Under the pieces are notes generated by a model. It was given only the letters and a program-made list of their open reading frames with translations, was not told where the DNA came from and did not search any database. The translations under genes were made by a program, and so were the position numbers. Of a stretch of 5,520 bases of DNA, positions 1-5,184 are shown piece after piece (the stretch's first letter is position 1; the number at the start of each line of letters is the position of its first letter). Source of the stretch: Burkholderiaceae bacterium (GTDB taxonomy: Bacteria > Pseudomonadota > Gammaproteobacteria > Burkholderiales > Burkholderiaceae). Where the stretch lies: assembly GCA_022701965.1 (NCBI GenBank), contig JAKONL010000521.1, positions 1 to 5,520 on the forward strand, given 5' to 3'.

Positions 1-98
1 GCGTCGGCGCGCCGCTGCCCGACGAACGGGTGGAGCCGGCCGTGCGCGCCGTCGTCGACGAACTGGGCCGTGCGCTGGGTGCGCGGCTGCGGGGATGA
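1..98 (+). CDS. pheT: phenylalanyl-tRNA synthetase beta subunit, C-terminal end (partial)
   Basis: Only the last 31 codons are present, read in the frame starting at base 3 and ending at TGA 96-98. The peptide begins VGAPLPDERVEP and ends GARLRG. This resembles the end of the ferredoxin-fold anticodon-binding domain that closes betaproteobacterial PheT, where a 'LTDE.I...V' helix is followed by a final 'GA.LRG'. PheT pairs with PheS in the cytoplasmic alpha2-beta2 enzyme that charges tRNA-Phe. The assignment rests on this short tail and on the neighbour: pheT directly followed by ihfA is a classic proteobacterial order. The stop overlaps the ihfA start as ATGA, which implies co-transcription and translational coupling. 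The 5' part lies outside the window. Confidence 0.75.
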   Translation, partial: VGAPLPDERVEPAVRAVVDELGRALGARLRG

Positions 99-484
99 CG
101 GCCATGGATTTCACGCTCGAGGCGCTGGAGACGCCGGCACTCACCAAGGCGCATCTGGCCGAACTGCTGTTCGAGCAGATCGGCCTGAACAAGCGCGAGT
201 CGAAGGACATGGTCGAGGCCTTCTTCGATCTCGTGGGCAACAGCCTGAGCGAAGGCACGGATGTGAAGATCTCCGGTTTCGGCAACTTCCAGATCCGCGT
301 CAAGGCGCCCCGGCCGGGCCGCAACCCGCGCACCGGCGAGGCCATACCCATCGGCGAGCGTCGCGTCGCGACCTTCCATGCGAGTGCCAAGCTCAAGGAC
401 CAGATCCAGAACGGCAGCGACGACGAGATGCCGCAGGTCGGTGGAACGACCGAAGTCGCCGACTGGCGGGTAAGCACCGACTGA
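95..484 (+). CDS. ihfA: integration host factor alpha subunit
   Basis: This is the DNA-bending nucleoid protein IHF alpha, 129 residues, which acts as a heterodimer with IhfB in recombination, replication and sigma-54 promoter architecture. The HU/IHF fold is clear: helical dimerisation part (residues about 15-52, LTKAHLAELLFEQIGL), the strand motif KISGFGNFQIR (58-68), the DNA-binding arm with GRNPRTGE (75-82; Pro78 is the expected intercalating proline), and the closing strand and helix (RVATFHASAKLKDQI, 90-104). ATG 95 overlaps the pheT TGA. ATG 104, three codons later, is an equally plausible start, and neither has a strong Shine-Dalgarno. About 25 extra residues follow the usual end (NGSDDEMPQVGG onward), mostly polar and probably disordered. 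The MerR gene starts 67 bp downstream and is likely in the same transcript. Confidence 0.96.
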   Translation: MTAMDFTLEALETPALTKAHLAELLFEQIGLNKRESKDMVEAFFDLVGNSLSEGTDVKISGFGNFQIRVKAPRPGRNPRTGEAIPIGERRVATFHASAKLKDQIQNGSDDEMPQVGGTTEVADWRVSTD

Positions 485-551
485 GCGTCCGGCCCGTGCG
501 GTCTGCGGCTGGGGTAACCTCGCCGGTTTGGCTCGCACCATCCTGATCTCG

Positions 552-1067
552 ATGGAGAAAACGCTCCCGCCGATTCCGGTCAAACGCTACTTCACGATCG
601 GTGAGGTCGGCGATCTCTGCGGCGTGAAGCCGCACGTGCTGCGCTACTGGGAGCAGGAGTTCACCCAGCTCCGTCCGATGAAGCGGCGCGGCAACCGCCG
701 CTACTACCAGCATCACGAGGTGCTGATGATCCGGCGCATCCGCGACCTGCTCTATGACCAGGGCTTCACGATCAGCGGCGCCCGCAACAAGCTCCAGGAG
801 CTGTCGCAGGGCGACCGCGAGCGCCGGCGCATCCATCCGGCGAAGGTCGTCGTCGTCGAAGGCGTCGAGGCGACCGACATCGAGCAGGAGATCTGGGAGG
901 CGGCGTCGGGCAATCCGATCGACGACGGCAGCGCATCCGCGCCAGAGGCCCACGTTCCGCACGTGCCGGTTCAGGTCGGCTTCCACAGCGCGTTGCCGCT
1001 CCCGGACTGGCACCACATCCGGCGCGAACTCGTGGAAATACGTCAACTGCTTCTGAGCGGACTCTGA
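552..1067 (+). CDS. MerR family transcriptional regulator
   Basis: A 171-residue protein with an N-terminal winged-helix MerR DNA-binding domain: YFTIGEVGDLCGV (residues 13-25) then KPHVLRYWEQEF (26-37), wing residues KRRGNRRYY (44-52) and the following HHEVLMIRRIRDLLYDQGFT helices (54-73). It is the stable neighbour of ihfA and tRNA-Pro in betaproteobacteria. Its effector and targets are not known to me. The C-terminal half (from about residue 90) is not a recognisable ligand domain and contains an Ala/Pro/His-rich stretch before a final helix ending IRQLLLSGL. There is no set of metal-binding cysteines, so a metal-sensing role is not supported. I chose ATG 552 because the family similarity begins there. 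An in-frame TTG at 528 would add eight residues and sits 13 bases after a GGGG run, so it cannot be excluded. Confidence 0.9.
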   Translation: MEKTLPPIPVKRYFTIGEVGDLCGVKPHVLRYWEQEFTQLRPMKRRGNRRYYQHHEVLMIRRIRDLLYDQGFTISGARNKLQELSQGDRERRRIHPAKVVVVEGVEATDIEQEIWEAASGNPIDDGSASAPEAHVPHVPVQVGFHSALPLPDWHHIRRELVEIRQLLLSGL

Positions 1068-1084
1068 GCTGCCATTCGCCACGG

Positions 1085-1090
1085 TATACT
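1085..1090 (+). promoter_or_regulatory. -10 element of the tRNA-Pro promoter
   Basis: TATACT matches the sigma-70 -10 consensus at five of six positions and is followed by a GC-rich stretch (CGCCGGC). It ends nine bases before the mature tRNA 5' end, so transcription would start about three bases upstream of the tRNA. A GC-rich discriminator is the known hallmark of stringently controlled stable-RNA promoters. No good -35 hexamer is visible at the right distance (about 1062-1068, overlapping the MerR stop). Confidence 0.5.
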
Positions 1091-1099
1091 CGCCGGCTT

Positions 1100-1176
1100 C
1101 GGTGTGTGGCGCAGCCTGGTAGCGCACTTGCATGGGGTGCAAGGGGTCGAAGGTTCGAATCCTTTCACACCGACCA
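1100..1176 (+). tRNA. tRNA-Pro (anticodon GGG)
   Basis: A complete 77-nt cloverleaf can be drawn. The acceptor stem CGGTGTG (1100-1106) pairs perfectly with CACACCG (1166-1172), followed by discriminator A and an encoded CCA (1174-1176). The D arm is GCGC/GCGC around AGCCTGGTA. The anticodon stem CTTGC/GCAAG (1127-1131, 1139-1143) encloses ATGGGGT, giving anticodon GGG at 1134-1136. The T arm GAAGG/CCTTT has one G-U pair and loop TTCGAAT. The C1-G72 first pair is characteristic of bacterial tRNA-Pro. It reads CCC and CCU proline codons, CCC being common in a GC-rich genome. It has its own -10 element and terminator, so it can be expressed independently of the ihfA transcript. Confidence 0.97.
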
Positions 1177-1185
1177 GTATTGACG

Positions 1186-1220
1186 GGGGTTGGCAGCTTG
1201 ATGGTTGCCAACCCCTTTCT
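1186..1220 (+). terminator. intrinsic terminator after tRNA-Pro
   Basis: GGGGTTGGCA (1186-1195) pairs perfectly with TGCCAACCCC (1206-1215). Three further inner pairs, including wobbles, leave a TGAT tetraloop. The stem is followed at once by TTTCTCGTTT, a moderately T-rich tail. It lies ten bases after the tRNA CCA end, as expected for termination of the tRNA transcript and of readthrough from ihfA and the MerR gene. It separates this block from the H-NS-like gene. Confidence 0.85.
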
Positions 1221-1306
1221 CGTTTCCGAGCCTGAATGTCCCGACGGCGCTCCAGATCGGGACGTCGGCGGGCCCATCCAGTGGCTCGCATTGACTAGAC
1301 TCGAGG

Positions 1307-1319
1307 GTTGCCAAGCAAC
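1307..1319. repeat. small inverted repeat upstream of the H-NS-like gene
   Basis: GTTGC-CAA-GCAAC is a perfect 5-bp inverted repeat ending 17 bases before the ATG. It could be a small 5'-leader hairpin or a protein site, or chance. The rest of 1217-1336 shows no gene, no convincing promoter pair and no clear Shine-Dalgarno. Confidence 0.3.
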
Positions 1320-1336
1320 GGCACGAACACGCATCG

Positions 1337-1648
1337 ATGAACAGAACCTACCCCGAACTGAAGACCGAAATCGCTCGACTGGAAGCAGAAGCTGAAAGGG
1401 TGCGGCAATTCGAGTTGCCGACCGTCATCGCCGAACTGAATTTGCTCATCGAGCGATATGAGCTCACCGAGGCGATGATCTTCGGTGTCACGCCGGAGGG
1501 CGGCCCAGGTCGGCCGAAGACCGTGATGATCCCGAAGTACGTCGACCAGGTCACGGGCAACACCTGGACCGGGCGCGGCACTCGGCCTGCCTGGCTTTCC
1601 GCAGCGCTCGAAGCCGGCACCTTGGCTGAGAACCTTCTCGTCAGCTGA
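1337..1648 (+). CDS. H-NS family histone-like nucleoid protein
   Basis: A 103-residue protein of the short betaproteobacterial H-NS type, expected to oligomerise along DNA and silence AT-rich, often foreign, genes. The N-terminal half is charged and helical with coiled-coil character (LKTEIARLEAEAERVRQF, residues 8-25; LPTVIAELNLLIERYEL, 27-43). A flexible Gly/Pro linker follows, holding GPGRPK (56-61), which resembles an AT-hook core. The C-terminal DNA-binding motif is KYVDQVTGNTWTGRGTRPAWL (67-87), with the GRG loop at 79-81. No strong ribosome-binding site precedes ATG 1337. By hand count the first 60 bases are 50% GC, clearly below the flanking genes, which fits horizontal acquisition beside the tRNA. 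It is convergent with the DUF427 gene. Confidence 0.88.
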   Translation: MNRTYPELKTEIARLEAEAERVRQFELPTVIAELNLLIERYELTEAMIFGVTPEGGPGRPKTVMIPKYVDQVTGNTWTGRGTRPAWLSAALEAGTLAENLLVS

Positions 1649-1661
1649 TTCGAACGAAAGG

Positions 1662-1681
1662 ACGGCGAGATCCTGCGCCGT
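1662..1681. other. hairpin downstream of the H-NS-like gene
   Basis: ACGGCG (1662-1667) pairs with CGCCGT (1676-1681) around an 8-base loop, 13 bases after the H-NS-like stop. No T tract follows, so it is a weak terminator candidate at best. Confidence 0.3.
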
Positions 1682-1688
1682 GCCGCAG

Positions 1689-1709
1689 CCGGTCGACGAA
1701 TCCGACCGG
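1689..1709. terminator. possible hairpin terminator between convergent genes
   Basis: CCGGTCG (1689-1695) pairs perfectly with CGACCGG (1703-1709) around a 7-base loop, abutting the DUF427 stop codon. It could end transcripts from either side, but neither strand has a U tract after the stem. A role in termination or 3'-end stability is an inference. Confidence 0.35.
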
Positions 1710-2297
1710 TTACCAGCCTCCGCTGCCGGGTCCGCCCTTGAAGGGTCCGGCCAGGTCGGGGGTGATCCACCCGCCATAGAAGGCGCCTGCCTGTGGAACC
1801 ACCTTCGATCCGCCGACACGGCAGTCGAGATCGTGGGCATAGAAGGCCACGCAGCCGGCGAGCGGCTCGGCGCCTGACAACGGATGCGGATAGCTCCAGG
1901 CGACCTGGTCCAGGCGACGTGCGCCGTCCACCAGATTCCAATAGCGCGCCGGTCCCTTCCACTCGCAGAAAGAGCCGTCGCCAGCGGGCTGCAGCAGACC
2001 AGGCTGCACGTCGGCGAAAGGCAGGTAGAAGGTCGGCGGGTGGGCCGTTTCGCGGACCGCCCAGGCGGCGCGGGTTCGCGCGATCTCGAGATGGTCCCAG
2101 CGCACGACGATCTCGCGCTCTTCGCGCACCAGTTCCGGCGGCCTCGGGAAATCCCAGACCGAAACCTCCCCCGGCGCAGGAGCATCGGCGAAAGGGGGTC
2201 GCTCCTGCCCTCGCCAGAGCCACTGCGCGCGAGCGCTTTCAAGCCATTTGGAATCGCTGCTCATGATGCATCGGAGGATACAGGGCGAGGCCGACAT
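1710..2297 (-). CDS. DUF427 domain protein
   Basis: A 195-residue cytoplasmic protein of the DUF427 family, whose biochemical role is not established. Family landmarks are VWDFPRPPEL (residues 47-56), ETAHPPTFYLP (83-93), FCEWKGPARYWNL (110-122) and WSYPHPL, followed by AFYAHDLDCRV. The tail GGWITPDLAGPFKGGPGSGGW (the final residues) is also seen in longer members of the family. No signal peptide or membrane segment is visible. The start at 2297 is chosen because GAGGAG lies five bases upstream of it. The alternative ATG at 2264 begins at MSSDSKW but has no Shine-Dalgarno. The gene follows the Bug receptor by only 23 bp on the same strand, so it may share its transcript, although no functional link is evident. 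It ends in TAA, the only complete gene in the window not using TGA. Confidence 0.88.
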   Translation of the reverse strand: MSASPCILRCIMSSDSKWLESARAQWLWRGQERPPFADAPAPGEVSVWDFPRPPELVREEREIVVRWDHLEIARTRAAWAVRETAHPPTFYLPFADVQPGLLQPAGDGSFCEWKGPARYWNLVDGARRLDQVAWSYPHPLSGAEPLAGCVAFYAHDLDCRVGGSKVVPQAGAFYGGWITPDLAGPFKGGPGSGGW

Positions 2298-2320
2298 GGC
2301 TGCTCCTCATGCCTTCGAAT

Positions 2321-3334
2321 TCAGTCGAGCTTCAACCCGAGGTCGTCGACCGTCTGCCTGAAACGCTTCTCCTGCTGCGCGAAGAACGCCGCGTACTGAG
2401 CCGGCGTCGAGGCGATCGAATAGGCGCCCTGCGTATCGAGCGCCGCCTTCACCTGTTCGTCGCCCATGGCCAGTGCGATCTCCCTGGCCATCCGTTCGAC
2501 GATGGCCGCCGGTGTCTTCGCCGGTGCCATCACGCCCTGCCAGGCGGACGCATCCAGGTTCTGCGCGCCGCTCTCGGCCAGCGTCGGCACGTCGGGATAC
2601 AGCGGCGAGCGCGATGCCGAGGTCACGAACAGCGGCTTGAGCCGACCGCCCTTGACCAGCGCGAGCGGCGAGTTGACCGAGTCGAACTGGAACTGGGTCG
2701 AGTTGCCGATCAGGCCCTGCAGCGCCTCGGAGCTGCCCTTGTACGGCGCGTGGACCGCATCGAGCCCGTTGGCCTTGAGCACCATCGCGGCCGCGATGTG
2801 CGCGAGATTGCCGTTGCCCGGGCTGCCGTAGTTCAACTGCCCGGGCCGGGCCCTGATGTAGGCCGCCCATTCCCTGAAGTCGTTCCCCGGGAAGTTCGCC
2901 TGCACGACGCAGACCAGCGGCAGCGACGCAGTGCCGTTGACCGGCACCAGTTCGCGCAGCGGATCGATCGGAGGCTTCGCGTAGAGCGACGGCGTGAGCG
3001 CCAGCGAGGAGCTGTTGTAGAGGAAGGTGTAGCCGTCGGGAGCGGCCCGCGCGACCAGGCCGGCGGCGATGTTGCCGTTGGCGCCCGGGCGGTTCTCGAC
3101 GACGACGCCCTGCCTGAGCTGGTCGCCCAGGCGCTTGGCCAGCACCCGCGCCACCAGGTCGTTCGGGCCACCCGCCGCGAAGCCGAGCATCAACGTGATC
3201 GGCCGCTCCGGCCACGCGCCCTGGGCCGATGCGAAGCCGCTCTTCAGCGCCGCCGCCGATGCCGCGGCGAGCAGCAGCCCGCGGCGCGTCATGCCCGGTG
3301 CGAAGCGGAAGCCGGTGTCTCGTTCTGGTTCCAT
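2321..3334 (-). CDS. Bug/TctC family periplasmic solute-binding receptor
   Basis: A 337-residue tripartite tricarboxylate transporter receptor, full length for the family. Residues 1-37 form an export signal: TRRGLL (16-21) is a twin-arginine-like motif, a hydrophobic Ala/Leu run follows, and ASA (35-37) gives a cleavage site before QGAWPERPI. The mature protein carries the Bug pattern: ERPITLMLGFAAGG then ND (residues 43-58), VVVENRPGANGNIAA, APDGYTFLY, HAPYKGSSEALQGLI and YPDVPTLAESG. These receptors bind carboxylates or other small organic ions through backbone contacts, so the ligand cannot be read from sequence. No TctA or TctB membrane genes are present, as is usual for the many orphan Bug genes of Burkholderiales. 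AGGAG upstream of ATG 3334 is a good Shine-Dalgarno. It lies 54 bp after the 3-hydroxyacyl-CoA dehydrogenase gene, suggesting its ligand feeds that pathway. Confidence 0.95.
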   Translation of the reverse strand: MEPERDTGFRFAPGMTRRGLLLAAASAAALKSGFASAQGAWPERPITLMLGFAAGGPNDLVARVLAKRLGDQLRQGVVVENRPGANGNIAAGLVARAAPDGYTFLYNSSSLALTPSLYAKPPIDPLRELVPVNGTASLPLVCVVQANFPGNDFREWAAYIRARPGQLNYGSPGNGNLAHIAAAMVLKANGLDAVHAPYKGSSEALQGLIGNSTQFQFDSVNSPLALVKGGRLKPLFVTSASRSPLYPDVPTLAESGAQNLDASAWQGVMAPAKTPAAIVERMAREIALAMGDEQVKAALDTQGAYSIASTPAQYAAFFAQQEKRFRQTVDDLGLKLD

Positions 3335-3388
3335 GTGGATCTCCTGTTCCTTGTCGGTCCGTTCAGCACGCTTCGATCGAGGCGGGTT

Positions 3389-4714
3389 TCATGCTCTTCC
3401 TCCGGCGAAGTTGGAGATGCGCCGGCCCTCGGCGGCGAGGGAGGCGAGCAGGGGCGACACGGTCCAGTAGCCGTAGCGGTCGCCGCGCGTCCGCGCGTAG
3501 TGCGCGAGGCGAGCGACGATCTCCGGCAGGCCGATCGCGTCGGCCGTGAACATCGGCCCGCCGCGATCGGCCGGATAGCCGTAACCGGCGGTCCAGACGA
3601 CGTCGATGTCGCCGGCCCGGTAGGCGATGCCTTCCTCGAGGATCCGGGCGCCCTCGTTGATCAGCGGGTAGAGCAGCCGCTCGACAATCTCGGGCGTGCC
3701 GATGTCGTCGCGCTGCGCGATGCCGTGCGCGTCGGCCATCGCCCGCGCGATCGCCGTGGCCTGCGGATCGGGCAGGGCCGTGCGGCCCTCGTAGCGGTAG
3801 TAGCCGCTGCCGGTCTTCTGGCCGAAGCGGCCGAGCTCGAACATCCTGCGCACCACGGCGCGGTAGCTGTCGTCGGGCGGCAGGCCGCCGGCCTTGCCGT
3901 ATTCGATGACGGTCCTGGCGCCGACGTCGATGCCGGCCATGTCGAGCATGCGGCAAGGACCCATCGCCATGCCCAGCGACTCGACCGCGCCGTCGATCTG
4001 CGCCGGGCTCGCGCCTTCCATCAGCAGGAACTCGGCCTCGCGCATGTAGACCTCGGCCATGCGGTTGCCGATGAAGCCGTAGCACACGCCCGACACCACC
4101 GCCACCTTGCCGATGCGGCGCGCGAGCTGCATGACGGTGGCAAGCACTTCGGGCGCGGTCTCGCGGCCGCGCACGACCTCCAGCAGGCGCATCACGTGGG
4201 CCGGGCTGAAGAAGTGCATGCCGGCCACGTCCGGCGCGCGGCCCGTCGCGGCGGCGAGCGCGTCGACGTCGAGCGTCGAGGTATTGGTCGCGAGGATCGC
4301 GCCGGGCCTGCAGACCTGGCCGAGCCGGGCGCAGACCTCCCTCTTCAGGTCCATGTCCTCGAACACGGCTTCGATCACGAGGTCGCAGTCCGCGAGCGCC
4401 GCGTCGTCGACCGAGCCCGCGAGCAGGCCCATGCGCTGCCCGACCTGTTCGACCGTCAGCCGGCCCTTGGCCGCGCTCGCCTGGTAGTTCGCGCGGACGA
4501 TGCCCAGTCCACGCTCGAGCGCGGACTGCGTGGTGTCGACCAGCACGACGGGAATGCCGGCGTTGGCGAAGCTCATCGCGATGCCGCCGCCCATCGTGCC
4601 GGCGCCGACGATGCCGACCTTGCGGATCGGGCGCAGCTGCACGCCGTTCGCGAGGCCGGGAATCCGTGCCGCCTCGCGCTTGGCGGCGGCGAGGTGATCA
4701 GACGGGGTGGCCAT
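3389..4714 (-). CDS. 3-hydroxyacyl-CoA dehydrogenase (FadB/FadJ-type, no hydratase domain)
   Basis: A 441-residue enzyme predicted to oxidise (S)-3-hydroxyacyl-CoA to 3-ketoacyl-CoA with NAD+. The Rossmann domain has GAGTMGGGIA (residues 37-46) and an Asp ending the second strand (D60), which favours NAD over NADP. Active-site candidates are S146 in NTST, H167 in HFFSP, E179 in LLEVV and N217 in GFIGNRM. A first C-terminal helical domain follows, then a second one (LLYPLINEGARILEEGIAYR, about 335-360, through GYGYPADRGGPM). This layout equals the back end of the roughly 700-residue FadB/FadJ fusion. Residues 7-30 (with AAKREAARIPGL) look like that enzyme's inter-domain linker, but the enoyl-CoA hydratase half is absent. 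The start overlaps the end of the MaoC gene by 17 bp and has only a weak AAGG as ribosome site, suggesting translational coupling. Reading frame intact. Confidence 0.94.
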   Translation of the reverse strand: MATPSDHLAAAKREAARIPGLANGVQLRPIRKVGIVGAGTMGGGIAMSFANAGIPVVLVDTTQSALERGLGIVRANYQASAAKGRLTVEQVGQRMGLLAGSVDDAALADCDLVIEAVFEDMDLKREVCARLGQVCRPGAILATNTSTLDVDALAAATGRAPDVAGMHFFSPAHVMRLLEVVRGRETAPEVLATVMQLARRIGKVAVVSGVCYGFIGNRMAEVYMREAEFLLMEGASPAQIDGAVESLGMAMGPCRMLDMAGIDVGARTVIEYGKAGGLPPDDSYRAVVRRMFELGRFGQKTGSGYYRYEGRTALPDPQATAIARAMADAHGIAQRDDIGTPEIVERLLYPLINEGARILEEGIAYRAGDIDVVWTAGYGYPADRGGPMFTADAIGLPEIVARLAHYARTRGDRYGYWTVSPLLASLAAEGRRISNFAGGRA

Positions 4715-5176
4715 CGTCGCACGCCTTGTAGAGACGAAGCGGCCGATAGACCAGCACCGTTTCGCCGTGCTGGTTGACGACCGTGTTGCGCGTGCGAACC
4801 AGGCCGCGGCCGGGCTTCGAGGTCGCGCGGGATTCGATCACCTAGCAGTGCACGTAGATCGTGTCGCCGAGCTGGATCGGTCGCTTCACGTCCATGTCGA
4901 CGTTGAGGAAGGCGAGGCCGGTGCGGTCCATGGACGGCAGCACGAGCCCTTCGGCGAAGGCCATGACAGCAGGGCCGGCACGGGCCGCCCGCCGATCGCG
5001 TTGCCCTCGCGCCGGTGGCGGTCGGTGAAGAGGTCCTCGGTGAACCAGGTGAGGTTCACGTAGGCGGCGAGGTCGCTCTCGAGCAGCGTGCGGCCCTGGG
5101 TCGACCAGGTGGTGCCGAGCGCGAGGTCCTCGAAGTGGAATCCGCGCGCGATGCGTCCGTGTTGCGTGGCGTCCAT
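4698..5176 (-). pseudogene. MaoC-like dehydratase/hydratase, frameshifted with internal stop
   Basis: Read through its lesions, this encodes a hot-dog-fold protein of about 159 residues from the MaoC family, which hydrate enoyl-CoA or dehydrate hydroxyacyl-CoA. It starts MDATQHGRIARGFHFEDLALG and runs to GRPVPA in one frame. Near 4965-4970 the frame must shift by one base (one base appears missing) to continue as VMAFAEGLVLPSMDRTG and LNVDMDVKRPIQLGDTIYVHC. An in-frame TAG (4842-4844) replaces what would be Glu before VIESRATSKPGRGLV. The protein then runs to LVYRPLRLYKACDDGHPV and TGA 4698-4700. The usual Asp/His hydratase motif (gDxNPlH) is not visible at the aligned place, which reads LTWFTEDLFTD (residues 42-52). 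It sits 8 bp after the acyl-CoA dehydrogenase and overlaps the 3-hydroxyacyl-CoA dehydrogenase start. As written, translation would stop at 4886 as a 96-residue product. Assembly error is a real alternative. Confidence 0.82.
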
Positions 5177-5184
5177 GCGCGTGC

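Noticed and set aside
1156..1176. tRNA-Pro 3' end as an integration (att) site
   Set aside because: No second copy of the tRNA 3' end and no integrase gene are visible in the window.
1291..1296. TTGACT as a -35 box for the H-NS-like gene
   Set aside because: No acceptable -10 hexamer occurs 16-18 bases downstream, so the match alone is not enough.
1203..1314. GGTTGCCAA repeated at 1203-1211 and 1306-1314
   Set aside because: The first copy is one arm of the terminator; a 9-base repeat over 100 bases with no further structure is likely chance.
393..1334. A 313-codon open frame on the minus strand across ihfA, the MerR gene and the tRNA
   Set aside because: It runs through a tRNA and its terminator antisense to confirmed genes and shows no recognisable domain.
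1295..2242. Long minus-strand frames overlapping the H-NS-like and DUF427 genes
   Set aside because: The DUF427 frame has clear family motifs and a Shine-Dalgarno; these other frames are Arg/Ser/Pro-rich shadows.
3373..3380. TCGATCGA palindrome between the dehydrogenase and receptor genes
   Set aside because: Only 8 bases, common in GC-rich DNA, and no adjoining promoter or repeat.
2309..4777. An 822-codon open frame on the plus strand opposite the Bug receptor and the 3-hydroxyacyl-CoA dehydrogenase
   Set aside because: It is antisense to two strongly recognised genes, is low-complexity (Arg, Ala, His, Asp rich), and is the usual artefact of GC-rich codon bias.
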